Of a stretch of DNA of 64,000 nucleotides, positions 8,775 through 19,400 are shown in pieces. How positions within the stretch are numbered: the first letter of the stretch is position 1; every line of letters starts with the position of its first letter. The notes under the pieces were generated by a model. It saw only the letters and a list, made by a program, of their open reading frames with translations, made no database searches and was not told where the DNA came from. The position numbers were made by a program, and so were the translations under genes. Origin of the DNA: an uncultured Maribacter sp. (lineage in GTDB: Bacteria; Bacteroidota; Bacteroidia; Flavobacteriales; Flavobacteriaceae); contig NZ_CANMBB010000002.1 in assembly GCF_947495965.1 (NCBI RefSeq), forward strand, positions 496,001-560,000, given 5' to 3'.

Positions 8775-9899
8775 ATGAAAAACTTTAAAGCAGGGAAATA
8801 TATAAATCAAGGTTACTATAAAAGCTTTCAGCCAGAGCAGATTAATAAGCAATGGCTATTAGAAGATATGGAACTTCTTGAATTACTTTCAAAAGCAGAT
8901 AGGCAGTTGGGAAGATTAGATATGTATAGTGAGCATATTCCAGATATAGATTTATTTATTAGCATGCACGTCTTAAAAGAGGCTACGCAGAGCAGCAAGA
9001 TTGAAGGTACACAAACCAACATGGAAGAAGCTTTGTTAGATAAAGAAGATGTAAGTCAAGAAAAAAGAGATGATTGGGAAGAGGTTCAAAACTACATAAC
9101 AGCAATGCAGCAAGCGATAAGCATGCTAGAAACAATACCATTTTCAAGTCGTTTAATAAAAGAGACCCATAAAATATTATTACAGGGCGTAAGAGGTGAC
9201 CACAAATTGCCTGGTATTTTTCGTTCCAGTCAAAATTGGATTGGTGGTGCATCAATAGCAGATGCAGTATTTATACCGCCGGTATATACAAGTATAGATG
9301 AATTAATGAGTGATTTAGAAAAATTTACACATAATGAAACATTATATTTTCCTGATTTACTCAAAATAGGTATTATCCATTACCAATTTGAAACCATTCA
9401 CCCATTCTTAGACGGTAATGGTAGAGTGGGTAGATTGCTAATAACATTATATCTAGTGAATAAGGAAATATTAAAAAAACCAATTCTCTATTTATCCGAT
9501 TTTTTTGAGCGTAATAAAACATTGTATTATGATAATTTAATGCGTGTACGTACCCACGATGATATTAAACAATGGCTTAAGTTTTTCCTTGTAGGTGTTA
9601 TTGAAACAGCTAAAAATGGTGTAAAAACCTTTGATGAAATATTAAAGTTAAAAGAACAAACAGAATTAGATATTCAAACGCTGGGCTCAAGAGCAAGTAA
9701 TGCTCAAAAAGTCTTACATTATCTCTTAAAAAGACCAGTAATAGACGTTAATAAAATTATAAAAATAACAGAAGTATCTCCAAAAACAGCGTATAATTTA
9801 ATTACTGATATGGAAGGGCTAAAGATACTTCAAGAAGTAACAGGTGGTAAACGTGGTCGCGTTTATGTTTTTAAACAATATCTAAATCTTTTTAATTAA
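8775..9899 (+). CDS. Fic-family AMPylase-type protein with winged-helix C-terminus
   Basis: The Fic core motif HPFLDGNGRVGR (residues 209-220) is complete, with catalytic His209 and the phosphate-binding loop. An inhibitory-helix motif [S/T]xxxE[G/N] is present as SSKIEG (residues 73-78), which in class II Fic proteins blocks ATP until displaced. The C-terminal part (about residues 290-374) is a winged helix (VSPKTAYNLITDMEGLKILQ). Fic enzymes transfer AMP or similar groups to target proteins; the target is unknown. The ATG at 8775 was chosen because an earlier in-frame ATG at 8715 would place the start inside a row of inverted repeats and add a low-complexity Phe-rich leader. The winged helix could bind those repeats. 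Confidence 0.9.
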   Translation: MKNFKAGKYINQGYYKSFQPEQINKQWLLEDMELLELLSKADRQLGRLDMYSEHIPDIDLFISMHVLKEATQSSKIEGTQTNMEEALLDKEDVSQEKRDDWEEVQNYITAMQQAISMLETIPFSSRLIKETHKILLQGVRGDHKLPGIFRSSQNWIGGASIADAVFIPPVYTSIDELMSDLEKFTHNETLYFPDLLKIGIIHYQFETIHPFLDGNGRVGRLLITLYLVNKEILKKPILYLSDFFERNKTLYYDNLMRVRTHDDIKQWLKFFLVGVIETAKNGVKTFDEILKLKEQTELDIQTLGSRASNAQKVLHYLLKRPVIDVNKIIKITEVSPKTAYNLITDMEGLKILQEVTGGKRGRVYVFKQYLNLFN

Positions 9900-9907
9900 A
9901 ATAGCTT

Positions 9908-10304
9908 ATGCCAGATATAGTACAAGTCAAATACCAACAAACAGGTAAAGGCAAAAGTACAACTTTCACAAAGTAGCTTCTGTATTGGCTAATTACGGAT
10001 TTAATTCTATGCGTTTAAACGACGATTGGCAAGGTGCAGATTTTATTGCCGTGCATATTGATGGTGATGATATGCTTAAAGTACAATTAAAAGGGCGTTT
10101 CACTTTGGCAAAAAAATATATAGACAAAAATATTTATATAGCTTTTATAGAAAACGATAATGTAAAAATATATCTACACGATGATGCAATTAATAGGATG
10201 CCAGATAATATTAAAACTCAAAGTCTTGGATAAAGAATGGCTTATATACATTTAACAAAACACCTGTTAAGTATAATGATATTATTAGTGTATTAAACAG
10301 CTAA
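9908..10304 (+). pseudogene. frameshifted hypothetical gene (QLKGR protein)
   Basis: The reading frame begins MPDIVQVKYQQTGKGKSTTF, shifts near 9965 into KVASVLANYGFNSMRLNDDW and GADFIAVHIDGDDMLKVQLK, and shifts again near 10215 into SKSWIKNGLYTFNKTPVKYN before a stop at 10302-10304. Joined, it would be about 130 residues. The pattern of a D-rich strand followed by VQLKGR recalls a PD-(D/E)XK-like core with Gln in place of Glu, but this is only a resemblance. It follows the Fic gene by 8 bases. Two frameshifts argue for a dead gene. Confidence 0.6.
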
Positions 10305-10307
10305 AAT

Positions 10308-10583
10308 ATGCACCAACTCACCAAAACAGATTTTAAGTATTATTTAGATTGTCCAGAATCTATATGGTTATTAAAAAATAAACCACAGGTATATCCTAAA
10401 GGTGAGTTTTTATTATTTGCAGAGAAATTAATTAAAGAGGGTTATGAGGTAGATGCCTATGCAAAACAATTATTTGCAAATGGGTTAGACTTACCAGAAA
10501 ATGGTAGTCCTAAAAAAAATCCTTTAAAATTCTTACTAAAAAAGAAAACCCCAAAAACACAAGTAGTTTTTGGGATACTATAA
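10308..10583 (+). pseudogene. DUF2779-family protein, N-terminal fragment
   Basis: The start LTKTDFKYYLDCPESIWLLK and YPKGEFLLFAEKLIKEGYEV match the N-terminus of DUF2779 proteins, which are several hundred residues long and nuclease-related. Here homology ends after about residue 65 and the frame closes after 91 residues in a lysine-rich tail that runs into a perfect hairpin. It is a truncated copy, probably cut by a deletion at the right end of the decayed island. Confidence 0.62.
10550..10574 (+). terminator. hairpin, possible terminator
   Basis: CCCAAAAAC, 7 bases, GTTTTTGGG forms a perfect 9-bp stem. There is no T-run after it on the plus strand. It lies inside the last codons of the truncated DUF2779 frame, so it could mark the end of the inserted segment. 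Confidence 0.35.
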
Positions 10584-10612
10584 AATTAAAATTTTAGAAA
10601 TAACGCTACAAT

Positions 10613-10765
10613 TTAAATAGGAAAATTAATGCTCCCTACTAATTCTTCTAAGCTTAGATGGCTATTTCTATTTTCAACAACATCGTGTTTTATATGGTTG
10701 TTTTTAAGAAATATAGAAATACGTTCTAACTCTTCTACATTGTTATTTATCTCTATTTTATTCAT
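10613..10765 (-). CDS. small hypothetical protein (50 aa)
   Basis: The frame MNKIEINNNVEELERISIFL, then KNNHIKHDVVENRNSHLS and LEELVGSINFPI, is acidic and probably alpha-helical. It fills the space between the DUF2779 fragment and the next gene. No family was recognised. Its composition looks like a real small protein, and short acidic helical proteins near a mobile region are sometimes antitoxins, but no toxin partner is seen. Confidence 0.45.
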   Translation of the reverse strand: MNKIEINNNVEELERISIFLKNNHIKHDVVENRNSHLSLEELVGSINFPI

Positions 10766-10889
10766 AATAGATAGCTTTTGTTAATGGTTATGGTATCTAT
10801 AATGCATTTTATATTAAAATATTGTTGTTTCACAATTTTTTAAGAAAAAGCTAAATTACAAGAAGATTTATAACATAAAATATATACTC

Positions 10890-11243
10890 TTATTTACTAT
10901 CCATTATTTTATTCTCTTCTAGGGTTGTTTTCATATTTAAAATAAAAAGGGTTCCTAGAATTAAATCCTCTAGTAATTCTAAAATAACATCATCCACTTT
11001 TATACAAATATCTATTAAACTATTGGTGGTCCATATTTTATTACATCGATCTCCATCACAAATTTCACACGTACAAGGCTCATGAGAATTTTTTACAATC
11101 TCTAAAAGATTATTAAGCTCATACTCCGACATGAATATACCTGTAGACCCAATTACTAATTGCACTCTACATTTTGCATTAGGCACATTATCCATACTAA
11201 AACTACTCCCATACTTATTCTTATATATTAATTCCATACGCAC
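10890..11243 (-). CDS. hypothetical Cys-rich protein
   Basis: This 117-residue protein has a central cysteine cluster, CTCEICDGDRC (about residues 57-67), that could bind a metal. The N-terminal half looks like beta strands and the C-terminal part is helical. There is no signal peptide or membrane span. A second Met at residue 3 is an equally likely start. It is divergent from the hemerythrin-domain gene 115 bases away. The family was not recognised. Confidence 0.7.
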   Translation of the reverse strand: MRMELIYKNKYGSSFSMDNVPNAKCRVQLVIGSTGIFMSEYELNNLLEIVKNSHEPCTCEICDGDRCNKIWTTNSLIDICIKVDDVILELLEDLILGTLFILNMKTTLEENKIMDSK

Positions 11244-11358
11244 TATAAATTATTTATTTCTTAAAAACTTTATTAATTAGAATGATTCTTAATAACTTTA
11301 CCGAAAGTATTTCTTATTTTTATTTATTCCAAATAAGAATAGCAAAAAATAACAAAGC

Positions 11359-12087
11359 ATGATAACAACCTATACATCGCCTTCTGATGTTTTAAAACAA
11401 AACCGAATAACAGAACATATTTTTAATAGATTTAATATAAATGCACATAGTGTAGAAAAAATTACTGTGAACACGGCTCTTAAAGAAATAAATCCTAATT
11501 TTTTAGTTGACGTTCTAAACGTTTTTTGTTCTTATAAAAAACCAACGGTAGAGCAGTTTAACTCCTACTCTGTTCCTATTATTTTAGATTACTTAACACG
11601 TTCGCATACCTATTATTCCGAAAAAATAGTGCCAGAAATAGGACAAAGTATTACCCAATTACTACTTAATTACGACAAGGAACATCCGCTTTTAGAGATT
11701 CTATATAAATTTTATTTTAAGTATAAGGTAGATTTAGAAGCACATTTTAAAGAAGAAGAAAGTGGTATATTTTCTTATGGAAGCAATCTTTACAAAGCTG
11801 TATTTTTTAAGAAAAATAGTTCTTTTTTTATAGATTTTTTACAACAAAATTCGATTAAAGATTTTGTAGACACCCATACTAGCACTACGGAAGATTTAGC
11901 CAATATCACCAATATTTTAGCTAAATATTCTCCTCCAAAAACAAACGAAACCTCGTATAGAATTTTGTTAGAACAATTAAAAAACTTTGCGCAAGATTTA
12001 GAAATCCACGCATTTATAGAAGATAAAGTATTAATTAGCAAACTCTATGAACTAGAGCAACAAATAAAATTAGAGAGCAGTAATTAA
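11359..12087 (+). CDS. hemerythrin HHE-domain protein, RIC-like
   Basis: This 242-residue protein begins with a short ScdA/DUF542-like N-terminus (SPSDVLKQNRITEHIFNRFN) and then has a hemerythrin-like helical bundle. Candidate di-iron ligands are His in RSHTYYSEKI, His in LEAHFKEEESGIFSY with its following Glu, and His in a later helix. Di-iron proteins of this type repair Fe-S clusters after nitric oxide or oxidative damage. It is convergent with the next gene, with about 12 bases between stops. The spacing of ligands differs somewhat from YtfE, so the exact role is inferred. Confidence 0.78.
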   Translation: MITTYTSPSDVLKQNRITEHIFNRFNINAHSVEKITVNTALKEINPNFLVDVLNVFCSYKKPTVEQFNSYSVPIILDYLTRSHTYYSEKIVPEIGQSITQLLLNYDKEHPLLEILYKFYFKYKVDLEAHFKEEESGIFSYGSNLYKAVFFKKNSSFFIDFLQQNSIKDFVDTHTSTTEDLANITNILAKYSPPKTNETSYRILLEQLKNFAQDLEIHAFIEDKVLISKLYELEQQIKLESSN

Positions 12088-12099
12088 AAAAATGAAAAC

Positions 12100-12792
12100 T
12101 TAAGATACAAGTCTTTCTGACCTGTCAGGAAAAACAACTTCCCACTCCTGTAAAAAAATGTCCTTAATGTGTTTTGGTGTTATATTTTCTTTTTTACTTG
12201 ACGTAAAATGGATAACCTCTAACGGGCTAGCACTCTCTTTTACACCATTAAGATTTATAGCTAATGTGTGTAGCAAGCGTTTACAAAATACATCATAACG
12301 GTTTGTAACTAGTTTGCCCACAAGTGTCTCCACCTCATTTATATGAGTAAGAATTAATTTTGTTAGTTCATTATGTTCCTTTGTGTACGTATAATTTATT
12401 TTGCAAGATCTACAACGAACTACTAAAAACTCTAGCTCTTTGTAATCCCAAAATTGCATTTTATTATTCTTACATTTTTTACAACAAGTAGTAGTTTCTC
12501 CAAATTCTTTTAAAATATGCTTTAAAGTTTTGTAGTTTGTTATGGTAGCTTCATTTTGCACCAACCATAAACGCAATTTTTTTCTTTGCTCCATTTGTTT
12601 TACTCCAAAATACCAAGAGAAAAATAATAGCGAAACAAAAGTAAAGGAAAGTAGTAATACCGGTCCCATATCTATTATAAAAAATAGTACAGACACTGGT
12701 TCTTTAAGATGTATATGCAAAAATGGTTGCGTACTCATGGGGGAGTTTTGATTTAACAACATAACAATGTAATAAAAAAAGTAATACCACAA
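12100..12792 (-). CDS. membrane protein with cytoplasmic CxxC pairs, unknown function
   Basis: The N-terminus has two hydrophobic segments (around residues 3-13 and 33-62, PVSVLFFIIDMGPVLLLSFT and the following residues). The soluble part has two cysteine pairs, TTCCKKCKNNK and VRCRSCK, about 28 residues apart, which could form a zinc ribbon. The true start may be at an internal Met (residue 11 or 19). No family was recognised. It is convergent with the hemerythrin-domain gene. Confidence 0.7.
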   Translation of the reverse strand: MWYYFFYYIVMLLNQNSPMSTQPFLHIHLKEPVSVLFFIIDMGPVLLLSFTFVSLLFFSWYFGVKQMEQRKKLRLWLVQNEATITNYKTLKHILKEFGETTTCCKKCKNNKMQFWDYKELEFLVVRCRSCKINYTYTKEHNELTKLILTHINEVETLVGKLVTNRYDVFCKRLLHTLAINLNGVKESASPLEVIHFTSSKKENITPKHIKDIFLQEWEVVFPDRSERLVS

Positions 12793-13126
12793 ACTGCATA
12801 AAAAAGTTTTTAGAAAAAAGAAAGCATTTTTTCTCTAGTCATTTTACTGCTAGCCTTGTCTTTTATTAAAGGAGTATTAATTTTAATATCTTAATAGTAA
12901 TTCTCTAAAAAATGGTTTTATAATACTAACTTTAAATTTTAGTAACATACTCCACCCCTATTTAGCTTTAAATATGCATAATGGCATTAAATACAAAGAA
13001 ATATTATTATAGAGATTTCTTGGTCATGCTCTAATCATTAAATACTACAAGAGAATAGAGCCCATTTATATGAAAAACTAAATTTTTTATCCGTTTTTCT
13101 TCTAATCTAAATGTTATTTTAAAAGA
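12793..13126. other. intergenic region, no gene seen
   Basis: No open frame with family resemblance and no RNA gene were seen. It would contain the promoter of the minus-strand membrane protein. Confidence 0.5.
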
Positions 13127-13160
13127 AAAAAACCAATGAAATAAATTCATTGGTTTTTTA
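13127..13160 (-). terminator. rho-independent terminator after sulfatase
   Basis: The stem AACCAATGAA with TTCATTGGTT is flanked by A-runs on the left and T-runs on the right, so it works in both directions. It lies 22 bases beyond the stop of the sulfatase and closes the SusC-SusD-sulfatase unit. Confidence 0.8.
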
Positions 13161-13181
13161 TTACAACACATGCTTACTAAA

Positions 13182-14819
13182 TTAATTCCAATTTTCCTTG
13201 ACTACTTTATCTATTTCAGGGTATTTAGAATCCTCCTCTTTTACTTCTTTTCTTAATTCTTTAAGTCTTGTTTTTAAGCCTGCGATAATTGTTGCATATT
13301 TTTTATCATCATATCTATTATCCATTTCATCAGGATCATTTTTAAGATCATAAAATTCCCATGCTACTGGTGTAACAAAATCGGACATAGATGCTGGGTT
13401 ATGCGCCCATTCTCTAGCTTCATTATTTCTTACTTTATAATCTCTTCCGTAATAAAAAATAAGCTTATACTCTTTGGTTCTTATCCCAAAGTGAGCAGGG
13501 TTATTATGTTTATGTGCCATGTGCATCCAATAGCGATAATAAGTATCTTGTTTCCATCCCTTAGGTTCTTCTCCTGTTTCTAAAATTGACTTAAAGCTTG
13601 AACCTTGCATATATTCTGGAACTTGCCCTCCAGCCATATCTATCATAGTTGGTGCAAAATCTATATTATTTATCATTGCATTTGTACGTGATCCTGCTTT
13701 TATCTTTTTTGGATAGCGCACTAAAAATGGCATACGTTGCGATTGTTCATACATCCATCTTTTATCTATATAATCATGCTCTCCCAGCATAAAACCTTGA
13801 TCACCGGTATAAATAATAATAGTATTATCCATAATACCCTCGGCCTCTAGATAATCAAAAATGCGTTTCACATTATCATCTACCCCTTTTACGCATCTAA
13901 GGTAACGCTTAAGGTATTCTTGGTATGCTAAGCTTTTATATTCTGGATCTGGAATATTTGGATCTATCTCCATATGCATACCCATGTTTCTAATTACATT
14001 TCTGTGCCCTATAGAGGAGCCAATAGTATCTAAAAGAGAATTATTTTCTCCTCTTGTTGCTACAGAGCCATTGTTTCCATTATACCACATACTAGATGGT
14101 TCTGGAATCTCTACATCTTCTAAATAATCTTTATATCTAGCTGCAAATTCAAAAAAATCATGCGGTGCTTTAAAATGATGCATTAAAAAGAATGGTTTGG
14201 ACTTATCTCTTTTATTTTTTAACCACTCTAAAGAAATATCTGTAATAACGTCTGAAGAATGTCCTTTATATGTAGTTGCGTTAACCTCACGAACTAAATC
14301 TTCTTCAAAACGAATTTCTTTCTTGGTACCTCCTTCTCTACTGTATAGTGTTGGGTTATGATAATCTCCTTGCCCTGGTAATACATTATAATAATCAAAA
14401 GATTCTGGTGCGTGCTTTAAATGCCATTTACCAACCATTGCTGTTTCATAGCCTTGTTTCTTTATTTCAATTGGTAGGTATTGGTTTTTTGGGTCTAATT
14501 TTCCATTTAAGTCTACCACACCATTAACCTGACCAAACTGCCCTGTCATAATACTAGCTCTAGATGGCGTACAAATAGAATTAGTACAAAATGCATTCTC
14601 TAACAAAACACCTTCTTTAGCAATACGATCAATAGTAGGTGTAGGATTTAAAGGGGCCAACCTACCACCATATGCGCCAATTGCTTGCGATGTATGGTCA
14701 TCTGACATAATGTAAAGAATATTAGGTTTTTCTTGTTTAGACTGTGCTTGGCAATAGGAAAATGCTACAGAAGCAAATAAAAAATAGGCCAATTGAATCT
14801 TAATTCTTCTCTGTTTCAA
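13182..14819 (-). CDS. S1-family sulfatase (secreted)
   Basis: This 545-residue protein starts with a signal peptide (to about AQS, residue 27), then NILYIMSDDHTSQAIGAYGG with metal-binding Asp40 and Asp41. The formylglycine signature is CTPSR at residues 83-87 (Cys83 is converted), so it is the Cys-type requiring an anaerobic/aerobic maturation enzyme. MVGKWHLKH and TGDQGFMLGEHDYIDKRWMY are further active-site regions. The DDH...IGAYG start resembles sulfatases acting on N-acetylglucosamine 6-sulfate or similar sugars, but the substrate is not settled. It is third after SusC and SusD and would remove sulfate from an imported or surface glycan. Confidence 0.93.
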   Translation of the reverse strand: MKQRRIKIQLAYFLFASVAFSYCQAQSKQEKPNILYIMSDDHTSQAIGAYGGRLAPLNPTPTIDRIAKEGVLLENAFCTNSICTPSRASIMTGQFGQVNGVVDLNGKLDPKNQYLPIEIKKQGYETAMVGKWHLKHAPESFDYYNVLPGQGDYHNPTLYSREGGTKKEIRFEEDLVREVNATTYKGHSSDVITDISLEWLKNKRDKSKPFFLMHHFKAPHDFFEFAARYKDYLEDVEIPEPSSMWYNGNNGSVATRGENNSLLDTIGSSIGHRNVIRNMGMHMEIDPNIPDPEYKSLAYQEYLKRYLRCVKGVDDNVKRIFDYLEAEGIMDNTIIIYTGDQGFMLGEHDYIDKRWMYEQSQRMPFLVRYPKKIKAGSRTNAMINNIDFAPTMIDMAGGQVPEYMQGSSFKSILETGEEPKGWKQDTYYRYWMHMAHKHNNPAHFGIRTKEYKLIFYYGRDYKVRNNEAREWAHNPASMSDFVTPVAWEFYDLKNDPDEMDNRYDDKKYATIIAGLKTRLKELRKEVKEEDSKYPEIDKVVKENWN

Positions 14820-14866
14820 GGTTCTTCTTTTTAAGTTAAATTAATTGCGTTTTATAATATAAAAAA

Positions 14867-14905
14867 TAAAAGCTGCCATATTTTGTATTTAATAAAATGA
14901 CAGCT
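14867..14905 (-). terminator. imperfect hairpin between susD and sulfatase
   Basis: AAAGCTGCCATATTTT and AAAATGACAGCTTT pair with one bulge. It could slow or partly end transcription after susD, lowering sulfatase expression relative to SusCD. No strong T-run is seen on the minus strand, so this is uncertain. Confidence 0.4.
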
Positions 14906-14946
14906 TTGTATAAACTAACTTATAAAAAACTAATCTGTTTCTAATT

Positions 14947-16425
14947 TTAATTATCTACTAGCGGATTAGAATCTACTTCAGATAATGGAATAGGAAACAA
15001 AATTTTATCGTCTGATGCATTTGTTTTTCCTCTAGCTATAGCGTCAGAAATAAGTCTGCCTTGACGAACTAAATCTTTACGTCTAAGACCTTCGGTTACA
15101 AATTCCCATCCACGCTCGTCTAACATAGCATCAATAAAAGCTTCTAAATTAGCAAAATCTGCTACATCATAGGTAGGAACTAAAGCTCTATCTCTAACCT
15201 CATTTAATAAATCTACCGCTTCTTGTGTTGGAGCTCCAGCCGCCATTGCAAGTGCTTCTGAGCGCATTAATAAAACATCTGCATAACGCATAAACACACA
15301 ATCGTTAGGATAAAACTGGTCATTAACTACTGATGCATCTTCGGATGGTGTATACTTAAATGCTCTTGGATGAAATCTATTTCCTGGATTAGGACCATTC
15401 ATTAAATCTACATAATTACCAGCTTTGTCTATATACTCATAACAAATCCATCCATTTGTAGCTGGACCAAATTCTCCTCTTGGATCCCAAGGAAGTGCTC
15501 TTTGGTCATTAGGATGATAAGTTGCAACAAAATCTCTTTGCAATTGTAATTGCGCTCCCCAGTTTCTAAAGTTTGTTTGGTATCCAGGAGGGTAATTATG
15601 AGCAGGAATCGCATTTTTTGATAAAAGTGTTTCATTTTCAAAAACAAAAATAAGTTCGCTATTCCCTTCATTTTCATGAGAAAACATTGTAGTTACATCT
15701 GCTAACAAACTATAATTACCATCTAAAATTACATCTTCTAAAACATCTGCAGCTGCTTGCCATTGTCTTGTGTTTAATAAAAAACGACCTAACATAGCTT
15801 GTGCTGCTCCTTTAGTTGCTTTACCATTAGCATCTTGCGTTTCTGGTAAGGCTGCAATAGCAGAACGGTATTCTGTTTCTATAAAAGTACGTATCTCTTC
15901 ATCAGAAGCTTTTGGGTATTCAAAACTTAAATCTAAAGTACTGGTTACTAAAGGTACAGGTCCCCAAAGGTCATATAATTCTGAATAATTCCAAGCTCTA
16001 AGGAAAGTAGCTTCTGCTTTAAAGGCTGCAACTTTTTCTGCAGGTATTGTACTTACTCCGTCTATATAATCTAATAAAGAGTTACAGTTACGAATAGCTT
16101 CGTAAATTTCATTCCAAGTAGTAGTTAAATCTGCGTTTCCAGCATCTACAGTATACTCTTCAAAAGGTACTACTCTACCACGGTACCCTCCACCAGCTTC
16201 TACCTCATCATCACATGGGTAAGCTGCGAAAGTGTGCCATCTTTCTCTTATAACTGGACTTGAAGCTCCGTAAGCTGAAACCAAAATAGCTTCAATCCCT
16301 TCTTCTGTAGCAACAAAAGCATCTGCATCAAATTCTGTAAAGACTTTTTCTTCTAAGAAATCATTACATGATACTCCTAAAATAAGAAACACACATAAGC
16401 TTAATTTATATATTGTATTTTTCAT
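14947..16425 (-). CDS. SusD/RagB-family surface glycan-binding lipoprotein
   Basis: This 492-residue protein has a lipoprotein signal (LILGVSCNDFLEEK, lipid-attached Cys about residue 20). The helical SusD fold is indicated by FLRAWNYSELYDLWGPVPLV in the N-terminal half and MRYADVLLMRSEALAMA plus LNEVRDRA near the end, with a C-terminal LFPIPLSEVDSNP. SusD proteins sit as a lid on SusC and bind oligosaccharides. The gene follows SusC by 24 bases, so they are co-transcribed. Confidence 0.95.
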   Translation of the reverse strand: MKNTIYKLSLCVFLILGVSCNDFLEEKVFTEFDADAFVATEEGIEAILVSAYGASSPVIRERWHTFAAYPCDDEVEAGGGYRGRVVPFEEYTVDAGNADLTTTWNEIYEAIRNCNSLLDYIDGVSTIPAEKVAAFKAEATFLRAWNYSELYDLWGPVPLVTSTLDLSFEYPKASDEEIRTFIETEYRSAIAALPETQDANGKATKGAAQAMLGRFLLNTRQWQAAADVLEDVILDGNYSLLADVTTMFSHENEGNSELIFVFENETLLSKNAIPAHNYPPGYQTNFRNWGAQLQLQRDFVATYHPNDQRALPWDPRGEFGPATNGWICYEYIDKAGNYVDLMNGPNPGNRFHPRAFKYTPSEDASVVNDQFYPNDCVFMRYADVLLMRSEALAMAAGAPTQEAVDLLNEVRDRALVPTYDVADFANLEAFIDAMLDERGWEFVTEGLRRKDLVRQGRLISDAIARGKTNASDDKILFPIPLSEVDSNPLVDN

Positions 16426-16449
16426 GATTTTAAAATTTATCGTTAATAA

Positions 16450-19400
16450 TTAAAGGGTAAATCTAGCGCCAATACGTACTGTTTTAGCAAGCGGATAATC
16501 GCCGTATGTTCCTCTTTGCGATCTAGCAGAACTATTTTGCCCTCCTGCAGAATTAGCATCTGGATCAAAACCATCAAAATTTGTGAATGTAAAAAAGTTT
16601 TCTAACGACACATAAAAATTAGCAGATTGCAAGCCTAGTGCTTTCATAGGAAAATCGTAGCCTAATGTTATATTCTTTATCCTAACAAAAGATGCATCTT
16701 GTACTGTCCATTTATTTACCTTACGACCATCTTGGTAATTACCTGGTTCTACCATAGATGGGTATTGCGCATTTATATTCTCTGGCGTCCATCTATTTAA
16801 ATAATATTTAGCTAATTTATTACGGTCTGGATCTATTGGATAAAATGATTCTGCAATTAAATTATTAAAAGCCTCTATTCCTTGTACTCCTAAAACATAT
16901 ACATCTAGAGTTAGGTTTTTATATTTAAACCTATTATTAAATCCAAATGTATAATCTGCAAATGGTTTACCTAACACTACTCTATCACTTGGATCTATTT
17001 TATTATCTCCGTTTACATCTCTTACTATAGGGTATCCTAAACCTGCACGGGCACTACCATCTGTAATTAATGCATTTGCCGCATCTACTTGTTCTTGTGT
17101 ACTATAAATACCATCTATTTGGTAGCCATAAAAAGCCGCCATTGGCTCCCCTTCTTTAACTACCCAAAAGTCTCCAGCAAAAGCAAATCCCCCTCCTCCT
17201 GTAACTTCACCACCAACAAAATCTGGCACTTCGGTAACTTCATTATCTAAGGTTGAGAACGTTAGGTCTGATTCCCAAGAGAAATTATCATTAGTTATAT
17301 TTTTACTACTTATTGAAATATCAAAACCTTTGTTTCTTACATTTCCAAAGTTTTCTCTAAAACTGCTAAACCCTGTAGAAGTTGGCACTGGTCTTTGAAA
17401 AAGTTGGTCCGATGTATTTCTTACATAATACTCTATACTTCCTGATAACCTGTAATCTAATAATGCAAAATCTAGACCCAAGTTTATTTCTTTTGTAGTT
17501 TCCCAAAGAAGGTTATTATTAGGAATTCTACTAGGAACAGCTCCCGTAAGAACTTGCCCTCCTAAAACGGCATTAGACCCAGGAATAAATGTTGAAATAG
17601 TTTCAAAATTATTAATAGCCTGGTTTCCTATTTCTCCATACCCTATTCTTAATTTTAGATTATCAAACAGTTCTTGTTTTTTCATAAAAGGTTCGGAACC
17701 AATTTGCCAACCTAAAGAGGCAGATGGAAATACTGCAGTCTTATTTTTTTCTGAAAACTTGCTGGTACCATCTGCTCTAAAAGATGCAGTTAATAAGTAC
17801 TTATCTTTATAGGCATATGTAGCTCTTCCTAAATAGGAACGCAAAGTAGGTTCAAACCTCTCAGTTTCTGTAGCGAATCTTTCTGGGTTAGCAGCTCCAA
17901 AAAAATCGGATCCATTAACATCAGATAAAAATCCTTCTGCAGTTGCTTCTATTTCTCTATTGATAAATTTTTCATAGGTTACCCCTCCTATTACTTTAAA
18001 GTTATGATTTTCTAGTTCTTTTTCATAAGAAAGAAGGTACTCTGCAATACCATAAGAATTATCATTGTTTCTTACCAACCCTAATCCTTTAGCACCAATA
18101 CCTGCTTGTGTCCATCTATTCTCATAAGAATCAAATTTAGTACCGCTTATCCTACCTCCAAGATTAAGGTTCATTTTAAACCCATCAAACATCTCGTATT
18201 CAATTTTAGCGTTTCCTATAATTTCATTTCTTTCTCTATTTTGGTCAAAACCTTGCATTATTGCTTCTGGGTTTTCTACCTGAATAAAAGGGTTTAATTT
18301 ATACCTTCCTTGTTCATCTAACTGGGCATCTAAGGTTGGATCAAATAATAAAGCCGCTGCTACAGAACCAGATATACTATTGGTTCCTAAAGGCATTAAA
18401 TCTGTAAGTGTTCTATTGGCATTTAAATTAAAGTTTATTTTTAATCTATCTGTAGGCGTTACATTTACATTTATACGAGCGTTGTATCTATTTTCTCCCG
18501 TGTTTCTAAGTACCCCTTTTGCATCATAATAATTTAAAGACGCATAATAGGTTGCTTTTTCATTACCTCCAGAAAGAGAAAGCTGGTGATTTTGCATTAC
18601 ACCTCCTCTTAAAATTTGGTCTTGCCAATTAAAACCATTCCCAATGGAAGCTATTTGCTCATCGGTATATATTGGAGTGTAAGCTGGGTCTGTAGCATTT
18701 GCAGGGTCTGATTCAAAGTCTAATGCGTTTAGAGTTTCCATATACTGTTCTCCATTAAGCATATCTATACGTTTTGCAGCATTTTGTATACCAACATACG
18801 TGTTATAAGAAACTTTAAGGCCGCTTCTGCTACCCTGTTTTGTTGTAATTAAAACTACCCCGTTAGCTGCTCTAGAACCATAAATTGCTGATGCAGATGC
18901 ATCTTTTAGTATTTGAATAGATTCTATATCATCTGGGCTTAAAGCATCTACATTACCATTTGGTAACCCATCTACAACGACTAAAACACCGTTTCCGCCA
19001 TTAACTGAGTTTAGTCCACGAACTTTAATTTCTACCGCACCGCCTGGCGCACTACTAGATTGACTAATTTGTACACCTGAGGCTTTACCTTGTAATAATT
19101 GAAAAGCATTCGTATTAGCTCCTTTTGCAAAGTCTTTAGCGGTAACCTGTACAACAGAACCCGTAACATCTTTTACTCTTTGAGAACCATACCCTACTAC
19201 TACAACTTCATCTAATGACTCTGAATCTTCTGCCATTGTAACCTTAACTGTAGTTTGGTTTGCAATTACAACTTCTTGGGTTACATACCCAATGTAAGAA
19301 ATTACAAGGATTGGTTTTTCGGTAGAAGGCGTTATTGAGAAATTTCCATCAAAATCGGCCTGTGTACCATTACTTGTTCCTTTTTCAAGAATATTTGCAC

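Noticed and set aside
8983-9255. 90-codon minus-strand frame
   Set aside because: It is inside the intact Fic gene and has no family match.
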